Assembly: GCF_039537665.1 (NCBI RefSeq) | Contig: NZ_BAABAY010000002.1 | Location: 558,001 to 622,000, forward strand | Origin: Gaetbulibacter_A aestuarii | GTDB taxonomy: Bacteria; Bacteroidota; Bacteroidia; Flavobacteriales; Flavobacteriaceae | Direction: 5' to 3' | DNA length: 64,000 nt | In this document: positions 9,607-18,944 of the stretch, piece after piece | Layout of the letters: each line of letters starts with the position of its first letter | Numbering within the stretch: position 1 is the first letter of the stretch | Position numbers and translations under genes: made by a program | The notes under the pieces: generated by a model | Told to the model about the DNA's origin: nothing | The model's database searches: none | The model's input: only the letters and a program-made list of their open reading frames with translations

Positions 9607-9614
9607 CAAAATTA
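9607..9614 (-). promoter_or_regulatory. -7 box of the lptD promoter
   Basis: TAATTTTG on the minus strand matches the Bacteroidota TAnnTTTG element exactly. I see no clear -33 TTTG at the usual distance. Its position supports the downstream TTG as the lptD start. Confidence 0.5.
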
Positions 9615-9746
9615 CATATATTTTTCTGGGTATGTTTTATAATTCCAATTAAAAATTGCAATTTAAAATAAACCGGATCAATGGTCGTTAAAACGGTAAC
9701 ATCTCGTTCAATTCTTAAATCTTAAAGAGAAAATCAATAGTTTTTC

Positions 9747-10868
9747 ATGAAAACGAAGCATATAGTACTTTTCGTATTTTTAGTAGGGTTTTTATCACTA
9801 AGCTCATTCCATAAATTTGAAAATGAAAAGGTTCAGTACAGTAAAGATAAATTTGTTGTTGTCCTGGATGCAGGTCACGGAGGAAAAGATCCTGGCAAGC
9901 CCTCAAAATATGGTTACAAGGAAAAGGATATAGCTCTAAAAATAGCACTTGATGTTGGTGAACAATTAGAGAAAAATCCAAATATAAAAGTCATTTACAC
10001 AAGAAAAACAGATACTTTTATTGAATTACGCGACCGACCTAAAATTGCAAACAAAGCCAAAGCAGACCTGTTCGTTTCGATCCATTGTAATGCTCACTAC
10101 AGCCAGGCCTACGGGACGGAAACCTATGTGATGGGCGTTGGAAATACACAGCGTAACTTTGAGGTAGCCAAGGCGGAGAATGAGGTAATCTTTCTTGAAG
10201 ATAATTATCAAGATAAATACTCGGGCTTTAATCCGAATTCACCGGAATCCTTACTCGGATTTTCTGTTGTAACTGAAGAGTATACGGATCAGAGTATATT
10301 GTTGGCCAGCTTGATAGAGAAGAACTTTTCACAAATGTATCAACGTAAAAGCCGCGGTGTAAAACAGGCTAGTTTGTGGGTTATTCATCAAACGGCAATG
10401 CCAAGTGTACTAATTGAAACAGGTTTTGTAACTAACAAAACGGAGGGCGCTTATTTAAATTCTTCTAAAGGACAAAATCAAACGGCAACGGCTATTACGA
10501 AAGCTATTTTAGAGTACCGAGATCAGTTGAGTAGCGGTTATACAACGGAATATGCAATTACTGAACATGACAATTCTAGTACAACGACCTCAGGAAATGA
10601 CAGTCCCATTGTATATAAAATCCAAATCGCAGCGAGTTCCAGAGCGCTTGAACCCAAACCCTATAATTTTAATGGTTTGGATCATGTAACTCGTGAAAAG
10701 GAAGGAAATCTTTATAAATATTTTTACGGCGAGACCTCGAATTACGATATGACCAAAGATCTTGAAAACGAGGTGAAAAAGAAAGGGTATACCAGTAGTT
10801 TCGTGGTGGCATTTAAGGATGGAAAGAAAATTAGTCTTACAGAGGCACTAAAAACCGCGGCAAATTAA
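9747..10868 (+). CDS. N-acetylmuramoyl-L-alanine amidase with C-terminal SPOR-like region
   Basis: This is a 373-aa exported cell-wall hydrolase. It has an N-terminal hydrophobic export segment (about 5-22), then an Amidase_3 domain (about 36-255). The zinc-binding motif DAGHGGKDPG has His44; a second metal site follows in SIHCNAH, and the catalytic-Glu motif LIETGFVTN lies near the end of the domain. Residues 285-370 look like a SPOR-type peptidoglycan-binding domain. It cleaves the amide bond between MurNAc and the stem peptide, typically during cell separation. It is divergent from lptD and lies just upstream of the MCE gene. Confidence 0.93.
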   Translation: MKTKHIVLFVFLVGFLSLSSFHKFENEKVQYSKDKFVVVLDAGHGGKDPGKPSKYGYKEKDIALKIALDVGEQLEKNPNIKVIYTRKTDTFIELRDRPKIANKAKADLFVSIHCNAHYSQAYGTETYVMGVGNTQRNFEVAKAENEVIFLEDNYQDKYSGFNPNSPESLLGFSVVTEEYTDQSILLASLIEKNFSQMYQRKSRGVKQASLWVIHQTAMPSVLIETGFVTNKTEGAYLNSSKGQNQTATAITKAILEYRDQLSSGYTTEYAITEHDNSSTTTSGNDSPIVYKIQIAASSRALEPKPYNFNGLDHVTREKEGNLYKYFYGETSNYDMTKDLENEVKKKGYTSSFVVAFKDGKKISLTEALKTAAN

Positions 10869-10890
10869 AAGGTTCTTCCTATATTTACTT

Positions 10891-10898
10891 TAAATTTG
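10891..10898 (+). promoter_or_regulatory. -7 box before the MCE gene
   Basis: TAAATTTG matches TAnnTTTG, 21 nt ahead of the TTG start at 10920. No good -33 element is seen, so this is suggestive only. It would allow MCE transcription independent of the amidase gene. Confidence 0.4.
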
Positions 10899-10919
10899 TT
10901 AATCTAAAGTTCAATTAAT

Positions 10920-11885
10920 TTGAAAATATCTAAAGAAGTAAAAACCTCAGTATTAGTTATTGCTGGTATCGTTTTATTCATATTTGGTTTTAATTATCTC
11001 AAAGGGAAAAACCTTTTAAATTCTTCAAGAACGTATTATACCGTTTATGACAATGTTGAAGGTTTGGAGTCTTCAACCCCAATTACCATCAATGGTCTTC
11101 GTGTTGGAAAAGTAATATCAATTGGATTTAAAGGTGATGGATCAGCCCATTTGCTTGTGGAGTTTACCGTGGATAGCGATTTTGAATTTTCAAAAAATAG
11201 CAAAGCGGAATTATATGAAACCGGCCTCATAGGAGGGAAGGCTATTGCAGTTGTTCCGGCTTTTGATGGAGCGCCTAAGGCAGAGTCCGGTGCTACTTTA
11301 GAAGGTACCATTAAACCAGGTTTAAGTGAACTGGTGAATCAACGATTAACACCCCTTCAAGAAAAAGTTGAAAAAGTTACAACTAGCGTGAATACAGCTT
11401 TTACGAATTTGAATGATGTTTTTGATGAAGAAGCCAAAGCTAAAATGAGAAAAAGCATCGAGGATTTAGATGGTGTTTTGATAAGTTTCAAACGAACTTC
11501 AGATAACCTAAATAACATGCTCGGTGATAAGGAAAGTAATCTCAATAAATCGCTGGCCAATGTTGAACATCTTAGTAGTAATCTTTCAAAAGTATCTGAT
11601 TCTCTCGCACAGGCGAATCTAAAATCAACTATAAATGACCTTCAATCAACATTAAATAACCTTAATACCATGATTGCCGGAATTAATGAGGGCAATGGTA
11701 CCATGGGAAAATTAATGAATGATGATTCCCTCTACGATAATCTGGAAGGCGCTACAAGACAATTAGAAGAATTACTTCAAGATCTGAAATTGAATCCTAA
11801 GCGTTACGTACATTTTTCTGTATTCGGAAAAAAAGCAAAACAGTACGACGCAGAAGGCAATGAAATTAAAGATAAGCAAGACTAA
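10920..11885 (+). CDS. MlaD/MCE family lipid-transport protein
   Basis: This 321-aa protein has one N-terminal membrane helix (about 8-26) and one MCE/MlaD domain (about 36-115), followed by a long helical/coiled-coil region (130-290). MCE proteins bind an inner-membrane ABC transporter and carry phospholipids between the membranes to keep outer-membrane asymmetry. The start is a TTG (TTG AAA ATA TCT), since no ATG lies nearby and the next residues form the membrane anchor. Its ABC partner genes are not in the window. It lies 51 bp after the amidase and 2 bp before the Fe-S protein gene, so it may share a transcript with both. Confidence 0.9.
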   Translation: MKISKEVKTSVLVIAGIVLFIFGFNYLKGKNLLNSSRTYYTVYDNVEGLESSTPITINGLRVGKVISIGFKGDGSAHLLVEFTVDSDFEFSKNSKAELYETGLIGGKAIAVVPAFDGAPKAESGATLEGTIKPGLSELVNQRLTPLQEKVEKVTTSVNTAFTNLNDVFDEEAKAKMRKSIEDLDGVLISFKRTSDNLNNMLGDKESNLNKSLANVEHLSSNLSKVSDSLAQANLKSTINDLQSTLNNLNTMIAGINEGNGTMGKLMNDDSLYDNLEGATRQLEELLQDLKLNPKRYVHFSVFGKKAKQYDAEGNEIKDKQD

Positions 11886-11887
11886 AA

Positions 11888-13201
11888 ATGGATTTTGTTT
11901 CTCAAATATTATTTGTGATCGTACTCATTTTGGGTGTCGGTTATTTCACGAAAAACGTAAAAAAATTACGTCGAAATATTAAGTTAGGGCACGATGTTGA
12001 TGTCAGCGATAACAAAGCAGAACGCTGGAAAAACATGACGATGATCGCTTTGGGTCAGACCAAAATGGTGCGTCGACCCATTGCAGGTATTTTACACGTT
12101 ATTGTTTACCTCGGGTTTATCATTATCAATATTGAAGTCCTGGAGATTATTATCGACGGTATTTTCGGAACGCATCGCATTGGATTGCATGTGCTACCTG
12201 AATCATTTTATGGTTTTCTAATAGGTGTTTTTGAGATTTTGGCTGTGCTTGTGTTTGTATCGGTTATTGTTTTCTGGTTGCGTCGGAATGCTTTAAAAAT
12301 CAAGCGTTTTTGGAGTAAGGAAATGACTAGATGGCCTAAGAATGACGCCAATTATATTTTATATTTTGAAATGGTTCTAATGGGATTATTTTTGGTAATG
12401 AATGCTACCGATCCTACCTTACAACAAGCCAATACCGGAAATATATTTAGTCAGTTTATAGCGCCATGGTTTTCCGGACTTCCGGAAACAACAATTCATT
12501 TTATAGAACGCAGTGCCTGGTGGCTTCACATCGTTGGGATCCTGATTTTCTTGAACTATCTGTATTTTTCAAAGCATTTACACATACTTCTTGCATTTCC
12601 TAATACCTATTACGGTCGTTTAACACCTAAAGGACAGTTCAATAATTTGGAATCTGTTACGAATGAGGTTAAAATGATGATGGATCCGAACGCAGATCCG
12701 TTCGCTGCACCTGCCGAAGGAGCAGAAGATGATGTTCCTGCAAAGTTCGGTGCCAGTGATGTGCAAGATCTTAATTGGTTACAATTACTTAATGCTTACA
12801 CGTGTACAGAATGCGGTAGATGCACCAGCGAGTGCCCGGCGAACCAAACAGGGAAAAAATTATCACCTCGTAAGATCATGATGGACACTAGAGATCGGCT
12901 GGAAGAGGTAGGAAAAAATATCGATGCTAATGATGGCGAATTTAAACCTGACGGAAAACAACTTCTCGATGATTATATCAGCAGAGAGGAACTTTGGGCA
13001 TGTACTTCCTGTAACGCCTGTGTTGAGGCTTGCCCGCTAAGTATTGATCCGCTTTCAATCATTATTGAAATGCGACGTTATTTAGTTATGGAACAATCGG
13101 CTGCTCCCATGGAATTAAACAATATGATGACCAATATTGAAAATAATGGAGCGCCCTGGCCATACAATCAAATGGATAGATTAAATTGGAAAAACGAATA
13201 A
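11888..13201 (+). CDS. membrane (Fe-S)-binding electron-transfer protein
   Basis: The first 240 of 437 residues hold about five membrane helices of the nitrate-reductase-gamma/HdrE-like type. A cytosolic dicluster ferredoxin domain follows, with CTECGRCTSECP starting at Cys306 and CTSCNACVEACP near 372. This architecture is that of a membrane quinone-linked electron conduit. The next gene (10 bp on) encodes a CCG-domain protein, so together they resemble an HdrE/C plus HdrB-type module or the GlpC/LldE type. The electron donor is not clear from the neighbourhood. The start ATG lies 2 bp after the MCE stop, which suggests translational coupling. Confidence 0.88.
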   Translation: MDFVSQILFVIVLILGVGYFTKNVKKLRRNIKLGHDVDVSDNKAERWKNMTMIALGQTKMVRRPIAGILHVIVYLGFIIINIEVLEIIIDGIFGTHRIGLHVLPESFYGFLIGVFEILAVLVFVSVIVFWLRRNALKIKRFWSKEMTRWPKNDANYILYFEMVLMGLFLVMNATDPTLQQANTGNIFSQFIAPWFSGLPETTIHFIERSAWWLHIVGILIFLNYLYFSKHLHILLAFPNTYYGRLTPKGQFNNLESVTNEVKMMMDPNADPFAAPAEGAEDDVPAKFGASDVQDLNWLQLLNAYTCTECGRCTSECPANQTGKKLSPRKIMMDTRDRLEEVGKNIDANDGEFKPDGKQLLDDYISREELWACTSCNACVEACPLSIDPLSIIIEMRRYLVMEQSAAPMELNNMMTNIENNGAPWPYNQMDRLNWKNE

Positions 13202-13211
13202 ATAAGTATAC

Positions 13212-14003
13212 ATGAGCGAAGCACTAAAAGTACCTACAATGGCCGAATATATGGCTCAAGGCAAACAACCTGAAGTTTTATTCTGGGTTGGCTGTGCCGG
13301 TAGTTTTGATGACCGAGCAAAAAAAATAACAAAAGCCTTTGTAAAACTCCTGAATAAAGCCGGGGTAGATTTTGCAGTTTTAGGTACAGAAGAAAGTTGT
13401 ACCGGTGATCCGGCAAAACGCGCTGGAAATGAGTTTTTATTCCAGATGCAGGCCATGACCAATATTGAAGTTTTGAATGGCTATGAAATTAAAAAAATAG
13501 TAACGGCTTGTCCACATTGCTTTAATACCTTAAAGAATGAATATCCTGAATTAGGCGGAAATTATGAGGTGATGCATCATACTCAGTTTTTAAAGTCCTT
13601 ACTTTATGATGGGCGTCTCAGTATCGAAGGAGGTCAGTATAAAGGTAAGCGAATTACATTTCACGACCCTTGTTATCTGGGGCGCGCCAATAATGTTTAT
13701 GAAGCACCACGCGACCTGATCCAAAAACTGGAAGCAGAGTTGGTGGAAATGAAAAACTGTAAACGAAATGGGCTTTGTTGTGGTGCCGGAGGAGCGCAAA
13801 TGTTCAAGGATGCTGAAAAAGGTGATAAGGAGGTTAATATTGAGCGTACTGAACAAGCGCTGGATGTAAAACCTGAAATTATCGCAGCCGGTTGTCCATT
13901 TTGTAACACCATGATGACCGATGGTATTAAGGCTAAAGAAAAAGAAGGCGCGATTGCCGTTATGGATGTTGCTGAGCTTATTGCGAATGCTCAGGATCTG
14001 TAA
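13212..14003 (+). CDS. CCG-domain (Fe-S)-binding protein, HdrB-like
   Basis: This 263-aa soluble protein has two cysteine-rich CCG-type domains. The first carries VGCAGS, ESCTGDP and ACPHCFN. The second carries HDPCYLG, LCCGAGG and GCPFCNTMM. Such proteins (HdrB, LldE, the C-terminal part of GlcF) bind special Fe-S clusters and pass electrons to or from quinones or disulfides. It follows the membrane ferredoxin gene by 10 bp and should form a complex with its product. The specific donor or acceptor cannot be told from sequence. A bacillithiol pathway gene (bshA) lies 5 kb away, but there is no direct evidence for a link. Confidence 0.88.
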   Translation: MSEALKVPTMAEYMAQGKQPEVLFWVGCAGSFDDRAKKITKAFVKLLNKAGVDFAVLGTEESCTGDPAKRAGNEFLFQMQAMTNIEVLNGYEIKKIVTACPHCFNTLKNEYPELGGNYEVMHHTQFLKSLLYDGRLSIEGGQYKGKRITFHDPCYLGRANNVYEAPRDLIQKLEAELVEMKNCKRNGLCCGAGGAQMFKDAEKGDKEVNIERTEQALDVKPEIIAAGCPFCNTMMTDGIKAKEKEGAIAVMDVAELIANAQDL

Positions 14004-14044
14004 TCCATTAATTTAATTTTAATCGATTTATTCCCTAAAATAAA

Positions 14045-14530
14045 ATGTTAGTAGATTTTGAAAGTTTACCCGATGAATCTCGAGTTTGGATCTATCAGGC
14101 GAATCGTTCCTTCACAGAGGAAGAACTTAATGAAATATCTCAAAAACTAGATACTTTTATAACTCAATGGACGGCCCACGGAGCTGATCTTCAGGCAGGC
14201 TATACCATTGAATACAAGCGTTTCATTATAATTGCCCTGGATCAGAACAGGAATGCTGCCACCGGATGTTCTATTGATGCTTCTGTGCATTTTATACAGC
14301 AATTAGAGCAGGAATATGTTGTAGATCTTATGGATAAAATGAATGTGTCCTACAAGCAGGGTGAGTTCGTTGCTTATAAATCGCTAATTGATTTTAAACA
14401 AATGGCCAAAGACAAAGCGGTTTCTAAGAACACCATTGTTTTCAATAATCTTGTAACTAACAAAGCAGAATTTAAAGAGAATTGGGAAGTGCCTGCTTCA
14501 GAGAGCTGGCACAGTAGGTTTATCAAATAA
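14045..14530 (+). CDS. conserved Flavobacteriia protein of unknown function (often mislabelled ABC transporter ATPase)
   Basis: This 161-aa soluble protein has a mixed alpha/beta appearance, no signal peptide and no membrane helix. Homologues in related genomes are commonly labelled ABC transporter ATPase, but I see no Walker A, Walker B or signature motif here, so I do not support that label. A Cys in TGCSIDASVHF (about residue 79) and a Trp-rich C-terminus are the most distinct points. It lies 41 bp after the CCG protein and may be the last gene of that operon. The function is not known. Confidence 0.8.
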   Translation: MLVDFESLPDESRVWIYQANRSFTEEELNEISQKLDTFITQWTAHGADLQAGYTIEYKRFIIIALDQNRNAATGCSIDASVHFIQQLEQEYVVDLMDKMNVSYKQGEFVAYKSLIDFKQMAKDKAVSKNTIVFNNLVTNKAEFKENWEVPASESWHSRFIK

Positions 14531-14623
14531 CGCCGTCGTTGCGTTTTTAATTTTGAAAAAACTTTTATTTCTCAAACAGAATAATCAATTTTACATCTTT
14601 TTAGAGCTGAAAAGGCAAAAAAT

Positions 14624-15847
14624 ATGGCCACCGAGATTTTCTTACTAAATATATCAGGACAAGATAAACCAGGTTTAACTTCGAGTTTAACAGGAGTTTT
14701 GGCGGCATATGAAGCTAAAATTCTCGATATTGGCCAGGCCAACATTCATGACACCTTGTCTCTAGGTATTTTATTCGAAATTCAATCTGGAAAAAAATCG
14801 GCTGCGGTTTTAAAGGATTTACTCTTTAAGGCTTATGAATTGAACATTAAAGCGAAATTCACACCGATTTCTTCCGATGATTACGAGCATTGGGTAGGCT
14901 TACAAGGTAAAAATCGCTATATCGTTACCATTTTAGGTAAGAAATTAGCAGCGCAACAAATCTCTGAAGTGACCAAGATCATTTCTGATAAAAATCTCAA
15001 TATAGATTCGATCAAACGTTTAACCGGACGTTTATCTTTAATTAAAGAGGAAGAATATCCAAGAGCTTCCATTCAACTATCTATTCGTGGTAAAATTGAC
15101 GATAAGACCGAATTTACAGAGAAGTTCATGCAGATCTCAAGTGAATTGGATGTTGATATTGCATTTCAAGAAGATAATATTTACCGAAGAAACAGACGTT
15201 TGGTATGTTTCGATATGGATTCAACGCTAATTCAAACGGAAGTTATTGATGAATTAGCAGAATTAGCTGGTGTAGGTCCTGAGGTTAAAGAAATCACCGA
15301 ACTAGCCATGCAGGGTGAGATCGATTTTAAAGAGAGCTTTACGCGTCGCATGAAATTGCTTAAAGGTTTGAAAGAAGAAGTTTTACACGATGTTGCCGTG
15401 CGTCTTCCTATTACTAAAGGGGCTCGCAGACTTATCGATACATTAAGAACTTACGGATTCAAAACGGCAATTCTTTCCGGGGGATTCTCTTTTTTTGGAG
15501 AGTACCTTCAAAAGGAATTAGGAATCGATTATGTTTATGCTAATCGACTCGAGATAAAAGACGGTGTATTAACCGGAGGTTATATAGGCGATATTGTTGA
15601 CGGTAATAAGAAAGCTGAGTATCTTAAAGAGATAGCTAAAAAAGAAGGAATTCACATCAGTCAGACGATCGCAGTTGGTGATGGAGCAAATGATCTGGCC
15701 ATGTTAAATCTAGCCGGATTAGGCATTGCTTTTCACGCTAAACCAAAGGTTAAAAAGAATGCCCAGAGCTCAATTTCTAGTATTGGTTTAGATGGGGTTT
15801 TATATTTGTTGGGGTATCACGATAGGCATATCGATCTTCTGGAATAA
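14624..15847 (+). CDS. serB: phosphoserine phosphatase with N-terminal ACT domains
   Basis: This 407-aa enzyme performs the last step of serine synthesis, phosphoserine to serine. Two ACT-like ligand-binding domains occupy about residues 1-180. The HAD phosphatase domain follows, with the nucleophile motif FDMDSTLI (Asp197 and acid/base Asp199), LSGGFSFF near 286 and the Mg-binding GDGANDLAML near 350. The ACT part probably gives feedback by serine. It stands alone, with over 90 bp to either neighbour. Confidence 0.95.
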   Translation: MATEIFLLNISGQDKPGLTSSLTGVLAAYEAKILDIGQANIHDTLSLGILFEIQSGKKSAAVLKDLLFKAYELNIKAKFTPISSDDYEHWVGLQGKNRYIVTILGKKLAAQQISEVTKIISDKNLNIDSIKRLTGRLSLIKEEEYPRASIQLSIRGKIDDKTEFTEKFMQISSELDVDIAFQEDNIYRRNRRLVCFDMDSTLIQTEVIDELAELAGVGPEVKEITELAMQGEIDFKESFTRRMKLLKGLKEEVLHDVAVRLPITKGARRLIDTLRTYGFKTAILSGGFSFFGEYLQKELGIDYVYANRLEIKDGVLTGGYIGDIVDGNKKAEYLKEIAKKEGIHISQTIAVGDGANDLAMLNLAGLGIAFHAKPKVKKNAQSSISSIGLDGVLYLLGYHDRHIDLLE

Positions 15848-15982
15848 ATCATCCCATTATTGTTTAATAACTTCGTTATAAAACTATCTTAAAGTCTTTT
15901 CATCTTTTTCTTAAATGTAGTACTTTGGCACGGTTATTACTGTTCCCCAGTACAACAATAAATAACAAAAATAATCCTTTAT

Positions 15983-18892
15983 ATGCGCCACATCTTTTTC
16001 TTGTTACTTACACTAATAACATTTAGAATAAGTTACGCTCAGAATGTCTCCGATCCATTAAGGTCTGAAGATGTTTTAGCACAAGAAAAATGGGTGGATT
16101 CTGTTTACAATTCATTAAGTCTCGAAGAAAAAGTAGGGCAGTTGTACATGGTACAGGTCATGTCCGATCAGGATCAACAAACAAAAAATCAAGTTATCAA
16201 TACGATCAGGAAGTATCATATTGGTGGCATTATATATTCGAAAGGTGGTCCGGTGCGTCAGGCGAAACTTAACAATGAATTACAGGCGCTTTCAAAAACT
16301 CCATTATTAATTGGCATGGATGCGGAATGGGGACTTAGTATGCGTTTAGATTCAACCTTTGTTTTTCCCTGGAATATGACCCTAGGAGCCATTCAAAATA
16401 ACGAACTCATTGAGCAGGTAGGAAAACATATTGGTGAACATTGCAAGCGTTTGGGGGTTCATTTTAATTTTGCGCCGGTGGTAGATATTAACACGAACCC
16501 GGACAATCCCATAATAGGAAATCGCTCTTTTGGGGAGGATAAAATTAATGTTACCGAAAAAGCTTTAGCTTTTATGAAGGGCATGCAAAGTGCCGGAGTT
16601 TTAGCTTGTGCCAAGCATTTTCCCGGACACGGCGACACAGATCAGGATTCTCATAAAACCTTGCCAACGGTAAGTTTCGATGAAAAGCGTATCGATTCCG
16701 TTGAATTATATCCATACAAATCTTTGATTAAAAATGGGCTTTCCAGTGTTATGGTAGCACACTTGAATGTTCCTGCTCTGGAGCCCAGAGAAGGTTACCC
16801 TTCATCATTGTCTAAACATATCGTTTCTGATATTCTAAAGGTACAACTTGGTTTTAACGGCCTTATTTTTACAGATGCCTTAACCATGAAAGGGGCTTCC
16901 AACTTTAATGAGACCGGAGATATTGATCTGGCTGCATTCTTGGCTGGGAATGATGTGATGTTAATGTCGGAAGATGTAGGTATAGGAATTTCAAAAATTG
17001 TCGAGGCGTATAAGAACAATATAATCACTGAAGATCGTTTGTCTCATTCCGTAAAAAAGATTCTGGAAGCGAAGTATAAAGCTGGCTTAGCGGATTATTC
17101 ACCCATTAATGTGAATGATTTAGTTTCTGATCTAAATCGCATTGATGATCAGGTTCTAAATGAAGATCTTATTGAAAAAGCGATCACGATTGTAAAAAAC
17201 AAAAATGATCTCCTTCCTATTCGAAATTTGGAGACCAAAAAAATAGCCTATGTGAATTTGGGTGATGACTCAGGATCTGACTTTTTAAATGAATTGAAAA
17301 AGTATACCAAGGTGAACGAGGTAAAAAACCCTCATTCGGATAATACACTTCTGGGTTACAATACCGTTATTGTTGGTTTACACCGCTCTGATGAGTCGCC
17401 CTGGAAACCTTACAAATTTACTAAAGAAGAGCTTACTTGGCTAAATGATATTTCAAAAGATCATGCCGTTATTCTGGATGTTTTTGTGAAGCCATATGCT
17501 TTGAGCGAATTGAAGAATTCTGAAAATATTGAATCCATTGTGGTAAGCTATCAGAATAGTAAAATAGCTCAGGAGAAATCAGCTCAACTCATTTTTGGAG
17601 CTATTGCTGCCCAGGGGAAATTACCGGTTTCTGCTAGACCAGAATTTCCTGTAGGAACAGGCATTACAACCTTTAACTTAAAACGTTTAGGCTATACCAT
17701 TCCTGAGCGGGAAGGGATGAGTTCAGAACGACTGAACAAAATCGATTCCGTCGCACAACGTGCTGTGGATTTAAAAATGACACCCGGAATTCAACTATTG
17801 GTAGCACGCCATGGAAAAGTGATTTACAATAAAAACTTTGGAAGCCATACATATAACGGAAAGAATAAGGTAAAAGACGATGATATTTATGATGTGGCCT
17901 CACTAACCAAAATTTTGTCCACACTTCCTTTATTAATGGAGTTAGAGGAGAAAGGTATTGTTTCGCTTGATGAAACATTGGCGCAATTATCACCGTATTA
18001 TAAAGGTTCTAACAAGGCCAATATTACCCTTAAACAAATGTTATCGCATTATGCACGCCTGCGTCCCTGGGAGCCATTTTATTATCACACCTTGAACCCG
18101 GATACAAAGCGGCCAAGCGCAAAATATTACCGCACAGAACGAAGTCCGAAATTCAATGTTGAAGTAGCAAAAAATCTTTACCTGCGCTCCGATTATCCGG
18201 ATTCCATTCAAAAGATCATAAAGGATTCAGACTTACTTCCAACGCTGAGATATCGTTACAGTGATTTTCCATATTATATTTTGAAGAAATACATCGAGGG
18301 CCATTATAATAAGGGTCTGGATGAATTGATTCAAGAACATTTTTACCAATCCCTTGGTGCAAATCACACCACCTACAATCCATATCATACGGTAAGTGAT
18401 AACAAAATTGTGCCCGCTGAAATAGATGATTATTTTCGATATCAGGAAGTTCACGGTTACGTTCATGATATGGGCGCTGCCATGGAAAACGGAGTAGGAG
18501 GCCATGCCGGTATATTTAGTAATGCCAATGATGTGGCTAAAATCATGCAAATGTACCTTCAAAAAGGATTTTATGGAGGAAAACGGTTTTTAAAACCGGA
18601 AACAATTGATAAATTTAATACCTGTTATTATTGCTCTGAAGATAACCGTCGCGGTGTGGGCTTTGATAAACCTCAATTAGAAGGTGAAGGACCTACTTGC
18701 GGCTGTGTATCCTTAACCAGTTTCGGACATTCCGGATTTACGGGTACTTATGCCTGGGCCGATCCTGATGCTGATATTGTTTATGTGTTCATGGCAAATA
18801 GAACGTATCCTAAAGCCGGGAAAAATACGTTACTGCGCGAGAACGTTCGAACCGATATTCAAGAGCTTATTTATGAGGCTATTGATGATTAA
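15983..18892 (+). CDS. GH3 beta-N-acetylglucosaminidase-like / serine beta-lactamase-like fusion protein
   Basis: This 969-aa exported protein has a signal peptide (about 1-19, ending ..ISYAQ). The N-terminal GH3 domain (about 35-375) is of the NagZ type: KHFPGHGD with Lys211-His212 and the His/Asp dyad, and nucleophile Asp298 in FTDALTMKG. A GH3 C-terminal region (about 390-560) follows. Last is a class C beta-lactamase/transpeptidase-like serine hydrolase domain (about 585-965) with SxxK at Ser640-Lys643, a YSD triad near 756 and HSG near 915. The likely substrates are peptidoglycan-derived glycans and peptides. Such two-enzyme fusions are known in Bacteroidota. The serine domain could be a peptidase or esterase rather than a true beta-lactamase. 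Confidence 0.92.
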   Translation: MRHIFFLLLTLITFRISYAQNVSDPLRSEDVLAQEKWVDSVYNSLSLEEKVGQLYMVQVMSDQDQQTKNQVINTIRKYHIGGIIYSKGGPVRQAKLNNELQALSKTPLLIGMDAEWGLSMRLDSTFVFPWNMTLGAIQNNELIEQVGKHIGEHCKRLGVHFNFAPVVDINTNPDNPIIGNRSFGEDKINVTEKALAFMKGMQSAGVLACAKHFPGHGDTDQDSHKTLPTVSFDEKRIDSVELYPYKSLIKNGLSSVMVAHLNVPALEPREGYPSSLSKHIVSDILKVQLGFNGLIFTDALTMKGASNFNETGDIDLAAFLAGNDVMLMSEDVGIGISKIVEAYKNNIITEDRLSHSVKKILEAKYKAGLADYSPINVNDLVSDLNRIDDQVLNEDLIEKAITIVKNKNDLLPIRNLETKKIAYVNLGDDSGSDFLNELKKYTKVNEVKNPHSDNTLLGYNTVIVGLHRSDESPWKPYKFTKEELTWLNDISKDHAVILDVFVKPYALSELKNSENIESIVVSYQNSKIAQEKSAQLIFGAIAAQGKLPVSARPEFPVGTGITTFNLKRLGYTIPEREGMSSERLNKIDSVAQRAVDLKMTPGIQLLVARHGKVIYNKNFGSHTYNGKNKVKDDDIYDVASLTKILSTLPLLMELEEKGIVSLDETLAQLSPYYKGSNKANITLKQMLSHYARLRPWEPFYYHTLNPDTKRPSAKYYRTERSPKFNVEVAKNLYLRSDYPDSIQKIIKDSDLLPTLRYRYSDFPYYILKKYIEGHYNKGLDELIQEHFYQSLGANHTTYNPYHTVSDNKIVPAEIDDYFRYQEVHGYVHDMGAAMENGVGGHAGIFSNANDVAKIMQMYLQKGFYGGKRFLKPETIDKFNTCYYCSEDNRRGVGFDKPQLEGEGPTCGCVSLTSFGHSGFTGTYAWADPDADIVYVFMANRTYPKAGKNTLLRENVRTDIQELIYEAIDD

Positions 18893-18944
18893 AAGCTAAA
18901 TAAGGCTTTGGTTGAAATAAAAAATTTAAACTGCTGAAAAAGAA

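Noticed and set aside
14045..14530. ABC transporter ATPase label for the 161-aa protein
   Set aside because: No Walker A, Walker B or signature motif is present; treated as unknown function.
17673..17993. 106-aa antisense ORF within the GH3/beta-lactamase-like gene
   Set aside because: Opposite the catalytic SxxK region, with no recognisable features; a shadow.
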